A stretch of 64,000 bases of DNA from Luteimonas suaedae. GTDB lineage: Bacteria > Pseudomonadota > Gammaproteobacteria > Xanthomonadales > Xanthomonadaceae. The stretch's first letter is position 1; every line of letters begins with the position of its first letter. Shown here in pieces: positions 1-8,105 of this stretch. Position numbers and translations under genes: made by a program. The notes under the pieces were generated by a model. That model ran no database searches, was not told where the DNA came from, and saw only the letters and a list, made by a program, of their open reading frames with translations. The stretch is taken from assembly GCF_008312895.1 (NCBI RefSeq), contig NZ_VSSP01000001.1, positions 916,880 through 980,879 on the forward strand, written 5' to 3'.

Positions 1-138
1 CGTGATCACGTCCTCGTCGTGGTAGCGCTTCTTGGCGGCGGTGGCCAATGCTGCCTCCATCGCCTCGAGGATCACCGATTCCGGGACGCCCTTCTCGTTG
101 GCGACCGCGTCGACGACCATCAACAGTTCCTTGCTCAT
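1..138 (-). CDS. nusA: NusA transcription elongation/antitermination factor, N-terminal fragment
   Basis: The first 46 codons of a gene that leaves the window on the left. The translation starts MSKELLMVVDAVANEKGVPE, the characteristic start of the NusA N-terminal RNA-polymerase-binding domain. NusA binds RNA polymerase and modulates pausing, intrinsic termination and antitermination. It lies 7 bases downstream of rimP in the same direction, matching the conserved rimP-nusA-infB order, so it is probably co-transcribed from the tRNA-fMet/rimP promoter region. Only the start of the gene is visible; family assignment is strong because of the context. Confidence 0.9.
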   Translation of the reverse strand, partial: MSKELLMVVDAVANEKGVPESVILEAMEAALATAAKKRYHDEDVIT

Positions 139-145
139 TTCTGGA

Positions 146-781
146 TCACTCCGAACTCGACGGCCCATCGGCCGTACGCTTGTTGGCTTGTGGTGGCTTC
201 ACCTGCTTGTCGGAACGCGAATCGCGCCCCGACGGCTTCTTCTGCTTGCCCGGGCGGGCGTCGCGACCGGAACGGTCTTTCGCCGGCGCGAGGCCGAGCG
301 CAGACCAGTCCGGGACCAGCCGCGCCTTGTCGATGTTGTCGAACGCCACCGTCAACGGCTGGCCGTCGACCTCGAAGGCGATCGTGTCGCCCTCGACCCC
401 GGCGATCCGGCCCTGCAGCCGGCGGCGCCCGTCCTGCGGCAGCCTCAGCCCGACCTTCGTGGTCTGTCCGGCGAAACGCGCGAACTGCTCCGGCGTGAAC
501 AGCGGCCGGTCGATGCCCGGCGACGACACCTCCAGGGTGTAGTGCCCGCTGATTGGATCTTCGACGTCCATCTGCGCCGACACCTCGCGGCTGACGGCCT
601 CGCAATCCTCGATCGTCACGCCCTGCCCTTCAGCCTCGGGATCGGCGCCGGGCCGGTCGATGTACAGGCGCAGCACGGCGCTGCCCGGCGTCGGCAGGTA
701 CTCCGCGCCCAGCAATTCCAGCCCCAACGCTTCGACCGTCGGCGCCAGCAGTTCCACGATTGTCGTCGCTTTGTCCGCCAT
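146..781 (-). CDS. rimP: Ribosome maturation factor RimP
   Basis: Cytoplasmic factor for 30S subunit maturation. The start [20 protein letters not shown], the core [20 protein letters not shown] and the [10 protein letters not shown] motif are typical of RimP. An ATG 24 codons upstream is open, but the chosen ATG follows a purine-rich GGAAGAG stretch and matches the family start. At 211 residues it is longer than the usual ~150: the last ~50 residues are a low-complexity Lys/Arg/Ser/Pro tail ([20 protein letters not shown] and onward) that looks disordered and could bind RNA. It follows tRNA-fMet and two hairpin terminators and precedes nusA, as in E. coli metY-rimP-nusA. Confidence 0.95.
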   Translation of the reverse strand: MADKATTIVELLAPTVEALGLELLGAEYLPTPGSAVLRLYIDRPGADPEAEGQGVTIEDCEAVSREVSAQMDVEDPISGHYTLEVSSPGIDRPLFTPEQFARFAGQTTKVGLRLPQDGRRRLQGRIAGVEGDTIAFEVDGQPLTVAFDNIDKARLVPDWSALGLAPAKDRSGRDARPGKQKKPSGRDSRSDKQVKPPQANKRTADGPSSSE

Positions 782-832
782 CTCTTCCCGTGAAGCGGCG
801 ATGCACCGGTGTGCAGATCCGCCAAGAACTCG

Positions 833-865
833 TAAAACAAACAAGGGGCCCAACGGGCCCCTTGT
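833..865 (-). terminator. Intrinsic terminator/attenuator hairpin upstream of rimP
   Basis: Perfect 11-bp inverted repeat ACAAGGGGCCC / GGGCCCCTTGT at 841-851 and 855-865 with a 3-base loop. Read on the minus strand the stem is followed by the T-rich stretch TTTGTTTTACG. It lies about 60 bases before the rimP start and after another terminator, so it could act as a leaky terminator or attenuator for rimP-nusA. Confidence 0.7.
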
Positions 866-940
866 CCGATACCACTGGATTTCGGCACCGGTACGCGAGC
901 AGTACGCGTTCCGGCTCAGCCCGATTCGCGGCCGGGAAAC

Positions 941-965
941 AAAAAAGCCTCCAGGAGAGGCTTTT
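941..965 (-). terminator. Intrinsic terminator of tRNA-fMet
   Basis: Stem AAAAGCCTC / GAGGCTTTT (943-951 with 957-965, loop 952-956), followed on the minus strand by a run of six Ts (941-946). It begins 18 bases after the CCA end of the initiator tRNA and so should define the 3' end of its primary transcript. Confidence 0.85.
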
Positions 966-982
966 CGTCGACCGCGAAAAGC

Positions 983-1059
983 TGGTAGCGGGGGCAGGAT
1001 TTGAACCTGCGACCTTCGGGTTATGAGCCCGACGAGCTGCCAGACTGCTCCACCCCGCA
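983..1059 (-). tRNA. Initiator tRNA-Met (CAT)
   Basis: 77-nt tRNA with encoded CCA, anticodon CAT in the loop CTCATAA, and the three G-C pairs (GGG/CCC) at the anticodon stem base that mark initiator tRNAs. Acceptor stem GCGGGG pairs with CCCCGC, while positions 1 and 72 are both T, an unpaired end as initiators need (E. coli has C1/A72). Its position upstream of rimP-nusA matches E. coli metY. A good -35/-10 promoter lies just upstream and a terminator follows. Confidence 0.96.
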
Positions 1060-1070
1060 GCAGATTCGCA

Positions 1071-1099
1071 ATTATGGGGAACCGGACGGTTCATTGCAA
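1071..1099 (-). promoter_or_regulatory. Promoter of tRNA-fMet (and probably rimP-nusA read-through)
   Basis: On the minus strand TTGCAA and CATAAT are separated by exactly 17 bases, each matching the sigma-70 consensus at four or five of six positions. The -10 box ends about 11 bases before the mature tRNA 5' end, the spacing expected for a stable-RNA promoter. Predicted from sequence only. Confidence 0.7.
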
Positions 1100-1174
1100 G
1101 CCCGGCCGCACTCCGATCCCGGTGCGGCTGTCCGCCGGATGAACCTCGCGACCGTGTCGGGCGCGGCCTCCGTG

Positions 1175-1238
1175 GTCGGGGCTGAAGCCCCTCCTACAGC
1201 AGCGTCGTTTCCCCTGTAGGAGGGGCTTCAGCCCCGAC
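1175..1238. repeat. Convergent pair of GTAG-headed REP palindromes
   Basis: Two 23-bp copies of a GTAGGAGGGGCTTCAGCCCC-type palindrome, in opposite orientation (1175-1197 and 1216-1238) with 18 bases between. Each copy carries the GTAG head typical of SMAG/REP elements. The pair sits 15 bases beyond the nuoN stop codon and can fold as one long hairpin, so it may end the nuo transcript or protect its 3' end. Related copies lie at 13413-13437, 13540-13564, 40634-40656 and 40750-40772. Confidence 0.85.
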
Positions 1239-1253
1239 CCGGGAGGCAGATCG

Positions 1254-2705
1254 TCAGCCCGCGAACGCCTGCTGACACAGCGCCATCAGCGGGCTCCAGA
1301 ACAGCCCCAGGACCAGCAGCGACAGCGCATTGATCGCGAACATCGTCCGCAGCCCCCCGCCCTGGCGCGCCTGCAGCGGCTCGCCGGCGGGCTCGTCGAA
1401 ATACATCACCTTGATCACGCGCAGGTAGTAGAACGCGCCGATCACCGCGAACACGATGCCCACGATCGCCAGCCACATCAGGTCGCCTTCGAGCGCGGCG
1501 CGCAAGACCGCCAGCTTGGCCCAGAAGCCGAGGAACGGCGGCACGCCGGCCAGCGAGGCCATGATCACCAGCACCAGGCCGGCCATCCACGGGCTGCGCG
1601 CATTCAGGCCCTTGAAGTCGTCGATGCGGTCGGCCTCGAAACCCTTGCGCGACAGCATCACGATCGCGCCGAACGCCGCCGCCGACATGATCGCGTAGCT
1701 GATGGCATAGAACATCGCCGCGGCGAAACCGCCCTCGCCGCCGCCGGCCAATCCCAGGAACAGGAAGCCGATGTGCGAGATGGTGGAGTACGACAGCATC
1801 CGCTTGAGGTTGCTCTGCGCGATCGCGACGATGTTGCCGATCGCCAGCGACAAGGCCGCCAGCAGCGCCAGCAGCAGTTGCCACTGGTCCTGCATCGGCC
1901 CCAGGCCGACCTCGAACAGGCGGTAGGCCATGCCGAACGCCGCCAGCTTGGGCACCGAGCTGATGAAGACCGTGATCGCCGTCGGCGCACCGTGATAGGC
2001 GTCGGGCAGCCACATGTGGAACGGCGCCGCGCCGAACTTGAATGCGACGCCGGCCACCACGAACACCAGGCCGGTCAGCAGCAGCACGCGGTCGTCGCCG
2101 GACGCGGTCGACGCGGCCGCGCTGATCGCGTCCAGGTACAGCGTGCCGGTGGCGCCGTAGACCAGCGACAGGCCGTACAGCAGCAACCCGGAGGCCAGCG
2201 AGCCGAGCACGAAGTACTTCATGCCGGCTTCCGAAGCCAGCGGACCGTCGCGGTCGATCGCCACCAGCGCATACGAGCACAGCGCCAGCAGCTCCAGTCC
2301 CAGGTAGATCATGGTCAGGTTGCCGGCCGAGACCAGCAGCATCATCCCGACCACGGCGAACAGCACCAGGACCGCCACCTCGCCCTTGTACAGGCCGCGT
2401 TCGCGCAGGTACGACCAGCTGTAGCCCAGCGACATCGCCGACACCACCAGGATCACGAACTTCAGCATGTCGGCCGCGGCATCGCGGACGAACAGGCCCT
2501 CCATCACCACACCGCGCCCGCCGACGCCAGCGGCGACGAACCCCGCGGCAACCAGCAGCGTGACGATCGCCAACGTGTGGGTGAGGATGCGGCGGCGCTC
2601 GTCGAGGAACAGGTCGAGCATCAGCAGCGCGAACGCACCGAAGATCACCGTCAGCTCCGGCAACAGCGGCGCGAACTCGGCGAAGGTGCGAACGGGTGGC
2701 GTCAT
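1254..2705 (-). CDS. nuoN: NADH-quinone oxidoreductase subunit N
   Basis: Antiporter-like membrane subunit of complex I and last gene of the nuo operon. Many hydrophobic segments; conserved features include YLGLELLALCSYALVA, the ALPDAYHG-type loop MWLPDAYHGAPTAITVFIS and the Lys/His channel region QSNLKRMLSYSTISHIGFLF. With the chosen ATG (start MTPPVRTFAEFAPLLPELTV) it is 483 residues, the usual size. The start is uncertain: an ATG at 2729 and a GTG at 2720 are in frame, and a GAGGA motif lies 9 bases before that GTG. A 192-base gap containing a repeat separates it from nuoM. Confidence 0.96.
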   Translation of the reverse strand: MTPPVRTFAEFAPLLPELTVIFGAFALLMLDLFLDERRRILTHTLAIVTLLVAAGFVAAGVGGRGVVMEGLFVRDAAADMLKFVILVVSAMSLGYSWSYLRERGLYKGEVAVLVLFAVVGMMLLVSAGNLTMIYLGLELLALCSYALVAIDRDGPLASEAGMKYFVLGSLASGLLLYGLSLVYGATGTLYLDAISAAASTASGDDRVLLLTGLVFVVAGVAFKFGAAPFHMWLPDAYHGAPTAITVFISSVPKLAAFGMAYRLFEVGLGPMQDQWQLLLALLAALSLAIGNIVAIAQSNLKRMLSYSTISHIGFLFLGLAGGGEGGFAAAMFYAISYAIMSAAAFGAIVMLSRKGFEADRIDDFKGLNARSPWMAGLVLVIMASLAGVPPFLGFWAKLAVLRAALEGDLMWLAIVGIVFAVIGAFYYLRVIKVMYFDEPAGEPLQARQGGGLRTMFAINALSLLVLGLFWSPLMALCQQAFAG

Positions 2706-2780
2706 GGCGGTAGTTATCACGTCACGCATTCCTCAGCAATCGTACAGGGCGCTTTTCGCCGTGTCTCACACGAAACCAAG

Positions 2781-2846
2781 CCATCCATGGCGGCGCATTG
2801 CCGGCTCCGGATCGTCCCGCCCAGCCATCCCTGGCCGGGCGTTCGC
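2781..2846. repeat. 66-bp CCATCCATGG-type dispersed repeat, copy 1
   Basis: Begins CCATCCATGGCGG, contains GCTCCGGAT and ends GGCCGGGCGTTCGC. A second copy of the same length lies at 7025-7090. Both sit between nuo genes. The flanking GTTCGC..GCGAACGCC sequence adds a further hairpin. No coding potential seen. Confidence 0.7.
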
Positions 2847-2897
2847 AGGCGCAGCGAACGCCTGGATGGCGTCCGCTAAGCGCGCGCCCGCTCACCC

Positions 2898-4409
2898 TCA
2901 AATCTTGGTGGCGGACAGCAGTTCCGCCAGGTGCGCGATGGAAGGCTCCATCAGGTCGGTCAGCGGCTTCGGCCAAAGGCCGATCGCGAGCACGCCGGCG
3001 GCGAACACGCCCAGCACCAGTACCTCGCGGGCGTTGACGTCCTGCAGCGCGGCGACATGGGCATTGCCGACCTCGCCGTACAGCACGCGCTTGACCAGCC
3101 ACAGGGTGTAGGCCGCGCCGATCACCAGGGTCATCGCCGCGACGAAGGCGATCAGCGGATGGCTCTGGAACGCCGCCAGGATCACCATGAACTCGCCGAC
3201 GAAGCCCGAAGTGCCCGGCAGGCCGGCATTGGCCATGGCGAACAGCACCATGAACGCCGCGAACCAGGGCATCACGTTGGCGACGCCGCCGTAGTCGGCG
3301 ATCTGGCGGCTGTGCATGCGGTCGTAGAGCACACCCACGCAGGAGAACATGGCGCCGGAGATGAAGCCGTGGCTGACCATCTGCACCATCGCGCCCTGCA
3401 GGCCCAGGCGCGCGGCGTCGGCGTTGCCGGTGTCGCGCATCAGCGCGAAGGCGATGAAGATGCCCAGGGTGACGAAACCCATGTGCGAGACCGACGAGTA
3501 GGCGATCAGCTTCTTCATGTCCGACTGCGCCAGCGCCACCAGGCCGACGTAGACCACCGCGATCAGCGACAGCGCGATCACCAGCCAGGCCCACTCGTGG
3601 CCGGCGTCGGGCACGATCGGCAGGCTGAAGCGCAGGAAGCCGTAGCCGCCGATCTTCAGCATGATCGCCGCCAGGATCACCGAGCCGCCGGTCGGTGCCT
3701 CGACGTGCGCGTCCGGCAGCCAGGTGTGCACCGGGAACATCGGCACCTTGACCGCGAACGCCGCCAGGAAGGCGAAGAACAGCCACATCTGTTCGGTGGC
3801 GGTCAGCGGCAGGGCGTACAGGTCGGGCAGCTGCCAGCTGCCGCCCTTCAGGTACAGGTAGATCAGCCCGACCAGCATGAAGATCGAGCCGAGGAAGGTG
3901 TAGAGGAAGAACTTCACCGATGCGTAGACGCGCCGCGGACCGCCCCAGACGCCGATGATGATGAACATCGGGATCAGCATGGCCTCGAAGAAGACGTAGA
4001 ACAGCATCGCGTCGACCGCCGCGAACACGCCGACCATCGCCCCTTCCAGCACCAGGAATGCGGCGAGGTACTGGCTGACGCGCTTGTCGATCGAGCCCCA
4101 GGCGCCGATCAGTACCAGCGCCGTGGTCAGCGTGGTCAGCACGATCAGTGCCACCGAGATGCCGTCGGCGCCGAGGTGGTACTGGATGTCGTAGGCGGGA
4201 ATCCATTCGCGCCGCTCGACGAACTGCATGCCGGTCGCGGCGAAGTCGAAACCGGTCAGCAGCGGAATACTGACGATGAACACCAGCAGCGCCACCGCCA
4301 GCGCCAGCCAGCGCGCCAGCTGCGGTCGCGCCTCGCCGCAGGCGAGCGTCAGGACGCCGCCGAGGATCGGGAGCCAGATCAGGAGGCTGAGAAGTGGCCA
4401 GCTATGCAT
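2898..4409 (-). CDS. nuoM: NADH-quinone oxidoreductase subunit M
   Basis: Proton-pumping antiporter-like membrane subunit of complex I, 503 residues and very hydrophobic. Recognisable features: FFEAMLIPMFIIIGVWGG, the loop VHTWLPDAHVEAPTGGSVIL and ALAQSDMKKLIAYSSVSHMG with the conserved Lys. The start was set at the ATG giving MHSWPLLSLLIWLPILGG, like other NuoM N-termini; the frame is open 17 codons upstream but gives a non-homologous N-terminus. It lies between nuoL and nuoN, separated from each by repeat-containing gaps of 176 and 192 bases. Confidence 0.96.
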   Translation of the reverse strand: MHSWPLLSLLIWLPILGGVLTLACGEARPQLARWLALAVALLVFIVSIPLLTGFDFAATGMQFVERREWIPAYDIQYHLGADGISVALIVLTTLTTALVLIGAWGSIDKRVSQYLAAFLVLEGAMVGVFAAVDAMLFYVFFEAMLIPMFIIIGVWGGPRRVYASVKFFLYTFLGSIFMLVGLIYLYLKGGSWQLPDLYALPLTATEQMWLFFAFLAAFAVKVPMFPVHTWLPDAHVEAPTGGSVILAAIMLKIGGYGFLRFSLPIVPDAGHEWAWLVIALSLIAVVYVGLVALAQSDMKKLIAYSSVSHMGFVTLGIFIAFALMRDTGNADAARLGLQGAMVQMVSHGFISGAMFSCVGVLYDRMHSRQIADYGGVANVMPWFAAFMVLFAMANAGLPGTSGFVGEFMVILAAFQSHPLIAFVAAMTLVIGAAYTLWLVKRVLYGEVGNAHVAALQDVNAREVLVLGVFAAGVLAIGLWPKPLTDLMEPSIAHLAELLSATKI

Positions 4410-4455
4410 GGAAACATCCGACACTTGAGGATCCCGCTGGTTGCCGCCTTCGTCC

Positions 4456-4537
4456 GTCATCCCCGCGCAGGCGGGGATCCAGCGACTTCAACCTGCTGAA
4501 AGCAAAGGCTCTGGATCCCCGCCTGCGCGGGGATGAC
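4456..4537. repeat. Inverted repeat pair GTCATCCCCGCGCAGGCGGGG
   Basis: A 27-bp palindromic unit (GTCATCCCCGCG..GGATCCAG) at 4456-4482 recurs in opposite orientation at 4511-4537 with 28 bases between. Units of this type are widely dispersed intergenic repeats in proteobacteria. The pair occupies the nuoL-nuoM gap and could form a strong RNA hairpin that lowers nuoM/nuoN expression relative to nuoL. Confidence 0.85.
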
Positions 4538-4585
4538 GACCCGTTGATTCGTTGATTCTGGATTTCCACGTTCTTCCTTCCCCCG

Positions 4586-6700
4586 TCAGGTCCAGTAACG
4601 GATCAGCACGGCCAGCAGCGCGATCAGACCGATGATCATCGCGAAGGCATAGTGGTAGAGGAAGCCGGACTGGACCCGGCGCGCGAGGCCCGAGACGAGG
4701 TCGACCACGCGCGCGGCGCCGTTGACGATCAGGCCGTCGATCAGCTTCTCGTCGCCCTGCCGCGAAACCTTGCCGAGCAGCAGGCCGCCGCCGGCGAAAC
4801 CGCCGATCCACAGGTCGTCCGCCCAGTACTTCTTCTCCAGCACCCGCGTGATCAGCGAGAACGGGAAGATGCCGCGCAACTTCGCCGGCAGGCCGGGCTT
4901 CCACCAGTACAGCACCGTCGCCAGCACGAAGCCGGCCAGCACCAGCCAGAACGCCGGTGCGACCAAGCCATGCAGGGCGAAGGCCACCGGGCCGTGCCAC
5001 AGCTCGCTCCCGAGCGCGGCCACGGTATCGCGCGCCTCGGCCAGGTCGATCGCGCCGAGGAAGAACGGCGCCTGCGCTTGCTGGCCGCTCCAGTCGGTAC
5101 CGAACAGCATCGGCCCGGCAGTGAAGAAGCCGATCGCGATCGACGGGATCGCCAGCAGCACCAGCGGCAGGGTCACGACCCACGGCGACTCGTGGGGTTC
5201 GTGCGGGCCATGGTGGTCGTGACCACCATGGGCGTTGTCGTCGAGCGGCTCGTGGCGCGTTTCCTGTCCATGCTCGTCATGGGCGGCGACCGGGTGCGAC
5301 GGTGCCGCGTCGCGGAAGCGCTCGGCGCCGAAGAAGGTCAGGTACAGCAGGCGGAAGCTGTAGAAACTGGTGACGAACGCGCCCAGCAGCACAGCCCAGT
5401 AGCCGTAGGTGCCGATCCAGCCCATGCGTTCGGCGGCGTGCCCGGCCGCCTCGATGATCGTGTCCTTGGAATAGAACCCGCTCAGGAACGGCGTGCCGAC
5501 CAGCGCCAGGGTGCCGATCACGCTGGTCCAGAAGGTGATCGGCATGTACTTGCGCAGGCCGCCCATCTTGCGCATGTCCTGCTCGTGGTGCATGCCGATG
5601 ATCACCGAGCCTGCGGCCAGGAACAGCAGCGCCTTGAAGAAGGCGTGGGTCATCAGGTGGAAGACCGCGGCCGAGTACGCCGATACGCCGAGCGCGACGG
5701 TCATGTAGCCCAGCTGCGACAGCGTGGAATACGCGACCACGCGCTTGATGTCGTTCTGCACGATGCCGATCAGGCCGGTGAAGAACGCGGTGGTGGCGCC
5801 GATGAACAGCACGAACGCGAGCGCGGTGTCGCTGAGCTCGAACAGCGGCGACATGCGCGCGACCATGAAGATGCCGGCGGTGACCATGGTCGCGGCGTGG
5901 ATCAGCGCCGAGATCGGGGTCGGGCCCTCCATCGAGTCCGGCAGCCAGACGTGCAGCGGCACCTGCGCCGACTTGCCCATGGCGCCGATGAACAGGCAGA
6001 CGCAGATGAGGGTCGCCACCGACCAGGGCCGGCCGTCCAGGATCTCCACCACCTGGCCGCCGCCGATCTTGTCGCTGGCGTTGGCGAATACCGTGGCGTA
6101 GTCCAGCGTGCCGAACCAGTACAGCACCGCGGCGACGCCCAGCAGGAAGCCGAAGTCGCCGACGCGGTTGACCAGGAACGCCTTGAGGTTGGCGAAGATC
6201 GCGCTCGGCTTCTTGAACCAGAACCCGATCAGCAGGTACGAGACCAGCCCCACCGCCTCCCAGCCGAAGAACAGCTGCAGGAAGTTGTTGCTCATCACCA
6301 GCATCAGCATGCTGAAGGTGAACAGCGAGATGTAGCTGAAGAAGCGCTGGTAGCCGGGATCCTCGGCCATGTAGCCGATGGTGTAGACGTGCACCAGCAG
6401 CGAAACGAAGGTGACGACCAGCATCATCATCGCCGTGAGTCGGTCGATCATGAAGCCGACGTGGGCCGAATAGCTGCCCACCTCGAAGAAGGTGTAGACG
6501 TTCTCGTTGTACGGCGCCGCACCCTGCCCCGTCAGCTGCCACAGCACGTAGCCGGACAGCGCGCAGCTGACCGCCACGCCGAGGATGGTGACCGAGTGCG
6601 CGCCCGCACGCCCGACCTGGCGGCCGAACAGGCCGGCCACGATCGAGCCGAGCAGTGGTGCGAGCACGATGATCAGCAGGTGGGTTGTCGAGATCGCCAT
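4586..6700 (-). CDS. nuoL: NADH-quinone oxidoreductase subunit L
   Basis: Largest antiporter-like membrane subunit of complex I, 704 residues, carrying the long lateral helix at the C-terminus. Conserved signatures include FFGWEAVGLVSYLLIGFW, VPLHVWLPDSMEGPTPISAL with HAATMVTAG, and QNDIKRVVAYSTLSQLGYM. Between later helices is a hydrophilic loop very rich in His, Asp and Glu (around HDEHGQETRHEPLDDNAHGG and HDHHGPHEPHES), a feature of several proteobacterial NuoL proteins that could bind metal ions. A 425-base gap separates it from nuoK upstream. Confidence 0.97.
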   Translation of the reverse strand: MAISTTHLLIIVLAPLLGSIVAGLFGRQVGRAGAHSVTILGVAVSCALSGYVLWQLTGQGAAPYNENVYTFFEVGSYSAHVGFMIDRLTAMMMLVVTFVSLLVHVYTIGYMAEDPGYQRFFSYISLFTFSMLMLVMSNNFLQLFFGWEAVGLVSYLLIGFWFKKPSAIFANLKAFLVNRVGDFGFLLGVAAVLYWFGTLDYATVFANASDKIGGGQVVEILDGRPWSVATLICVCLFIGAMGKSAQVPLHVWLPDSMEGPTPISALIHAATMVTAGIFMVARMSPLFELSDTALAFVLFIGATTAFFTGLIGIVQNDIKRVVAYSTLSQLGYMTVALGVSAYSAAVFHLMTHAFFKALLFLAAGSVIIGMHHEQDMRKMGGLRKYMPITFWTSVIGTLALVGTPFLSGFYSKDTIIEAAGHAAERMGWIGTYGYWAVLLGAFVTSFYSFRLLYLTFFGAERFRDAAPSHPVAAHDEHGQETRHEPLDDNAHGGHDHHGPHEPHESPWVVTLPLVLLAIPSIAIGFFTAGPMLFGTDWSGQQAQAPFFLGAIDLAEARDTVAALGSELWHGPVAFALHGLVAPAFWLVLAGFVLATVLYWWKPGLPAKLRGIFPFSLITRVLEKKYWADDLWIGGFAGGGLLLGKVSRQGDEKLIDGLIVNGAARVVDLVSGLARRVQSGFLYHYAFAMIIGLIALLAVLIRYWT

Positions 6701-6767
6701 TTTTGTCAGTTATCCAGAAGCCGCGCCATCGAACATCTCAAGAAAACCTCCAAGCGCCATTTGAAAG

Positions 6768-6858
6768 CCCCTCTCCCTCCGGGAGAGGGGTTGGGGTGAG
6801 GGTACGGCGAAGTCGCGATGGTTCAGACCTCTGCCGCTTCGCCGTACCCTCATCCGGC
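6768..6858. repeat. Palindromic repeat CCCCTCTCCCTCCGGGAGAGGGG with inverted partner
   Basis: The hairpin CCCCTCTCCC..GGGAGAGGGG (6768-6790) is followed by TTGGGGTGAGGGTACGGCG, whose complement recurs at 6837-6858 (CTTCGCCGTACCCTCATCCG), making a large nested inverted repeat. It fills part of the 425-base nuoL-nuoK gap (6701-7125), which also holds a repeat at 7025-7090 and the hairpin-prone GGCAATCCTGCCGATTTG tract; I find no gene there. Confidence 0.75.
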
Positions 6859-7024
6859 GCTCCGCGCCACGTGCATTCGCCACATCCATGTGGCTCACCC
6901 TTCGGGCGGCTTTCGCCGTGCAAATCGGCAATCCTGCCGATTTGTCTCCCAAAGGGAGAAGGGGTGGGCTGCAGGCATCCGGAAGCATTCTTCCTTCTGC
7001 GCCGCGTCCCGATTGTCACCGCCG

Positions 7025-7090
7025 CCATCCATGGCGGTACTGCGTCTGCTCCGGATGGTCCGGCCCGGCCATCCATGGCCGGGCGTTCGC
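7025..7090. repeat. 66-bp CCATCCATGG-type dispersed repeat, copy 2
   Basis: Same length and same terminal sequences (CCATCCATGGCGG .. GGCCGGGCGTTCGC) as 2781-2846, with a similar GCTCCGGATGGTCC centre. It lies in the nuoL-nuoK gap. The flanking GCGAAGGCGC..GCGCCTTCGC adds another stem. Confidence 0.7.
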
Positions 7091-7125
7091 GAAGGCGCGA
7101 GCCAGTGGCTCGCAAGCGCCTTCGC

Positions 7126-7449
7126 TCACCCCTTCAAAGTATCGATGTCCGCGACATTGATCGTGCGCCGGTTGCGGAACAGCGTGACCAGGATCGCCAG
7201 GCCGATCGCCGCCTCGGCCGCGGCCACGGTCAGGATGAAGAACACGAACACCTGCCCGGTGGCGTCGCCGAAATGGCGCGAGAAGGCGATGAAATTGATG
7301 TTGACCGCAAGCAGCATCAGCTCGATCGACATCAGCAGCACGATCACGTTCTTGCGGTTGAGGAAGATGCCGGCGACGCTGATGCAGAACAGCGCGGCGC
7401 CGAGCGCGAGGTAGTGTCCGAGGGCCAGGCCCTCGCCGAAGAAACTCAT
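7126..7449 (-). CDS. nuoK: NADH-quinone oxidoreductase subunit K
   Basis: Small three-helix membrane subunit of complex I, 107 residues, usual size about 100. Helix 2 contains the conserved Glu in [20 protein letters not shown] and helix 3 carries the second Glu in [15 protein letters not shown]; both are needed for proton transfer in studied complexes. Its start overlaps the nuoJ stop by 4 bases, indicating translational coupling. A 425-base repeat-rich gap follows before nuoL. Confidence 0.97.
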   Translation of the reverse strand: MSFFGEGLALGHYLALGAALFCISVAGIFLNRKNVIVLLMSIELMLLAVNINFIAFSRHFGDATGQVFVFFILTVAAAEAAIGLAILVTLFRNRRTINVADIDTLKG

Positions 7450-8102
7450 GCCTTGCCCTCCCCGTCCGGGGCTTCGCCGTCGGCCGGCGGCGCCTGCGTC
7501 GTGCGTGGCGCCTCGGCCTGCATCTTCACCATGCGGAACCGATCCTTCGCCTGCACCCGCGACTGCGCACCCGGGCTCTGGTGCTTGGCGCCTTCGCGCC
7601 GGCGCAGGGTCAGCATCACTGCGGCGATCACCGCCACCGTGAGGATCAGCGCCGCGACCTCGAACGGCAGCAGGTAGTCGGTAAACAGGCGGTGCGCGAC
7701 CCAGGCGGTGTTGGAGACGCCGGCCGCCTCCGCGACGTCCGGCGCGAACGGCGTGATGCGCGAACGGATGCCGATCAGCGCCAGCATCTCGGCCAGCATC
7801 ACCACCGCCACCAGCAAACCGACCGGCAGGTAGCGCACGTAGCCTTCGCGCAACGGCGCCACGTCGATGTCGAGCATCATCACCACGAACAGGAACAGCA
7901 CCATCACCGCGCCGACGTACACCAGGATCAACGCCACGCCGAGGAACTCGGCGCCGGCCAGGATCCAGGTGCAGGCGACGGTGAAGAAGGTCAGCACCAG
8001 GAACAGCGCGGCATGGACCGGATTACGGACGCTGATCACCGCCACCGCGGACATCACGGTGAGGACGGCGAACACCAGAAAGGCGAGCAGAGTGAGATCC
8101 AT
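7446..8102 (-). CDS. nuoJ: NADH-quinone oxidoreductase subunit J
   Basis: Membrane subunit of complex I, 218 residues with five predicted helices. The conserved block [20 protein letters not shown] corresponds to the helix with the pi-bulge. The last ~45 residues ([20 protein letters not shown] onward) form a charged, Pro-rich cytoplasmic tail. It overlaps nuoK by 4 bases and lies 3 bases after nuoI. Confidence 0.96.
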   Translation of the reverse strand: MDLTLLAFLVFAVLTVMSAVAVISVRNPVHAALFLVLTFFTVACTWILAGAEFLGVALILVYVGAVMVLFLFVVMMLDIDVAPLREGYVRYLPVGLLVAVVMLAEMLALIGIRSRITPFAPDVAEAAGVSNTAWVAHRLFTDYLLPFEVAALILTVAVIAAVMLTLRRREGAKHQSPGAQSRVQAKDRFRMVKMQAEAPRTTQAPPADGEAPDGEGKA

Positions 8103-8105
8103 GGC

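Noticed and set aside
32..793. Long open frames antisense to rimP, nuoM, nuoL, nuoF, fimV, mccB and others (often over 400 codons)
   Set aside because: They mirror real genes on the other strand. High GC leaves stops rare, and their translations are Arg/His/Gln/Asp-rich with no family motifs.
6701..7125. Hidden gene in the nuoL-nuoK gap
   Set aside because: Open frames there change with repeat content, lack starts with ribosome-binding sites, and overlap palindromes at 6768-6858 and 7025-7090.
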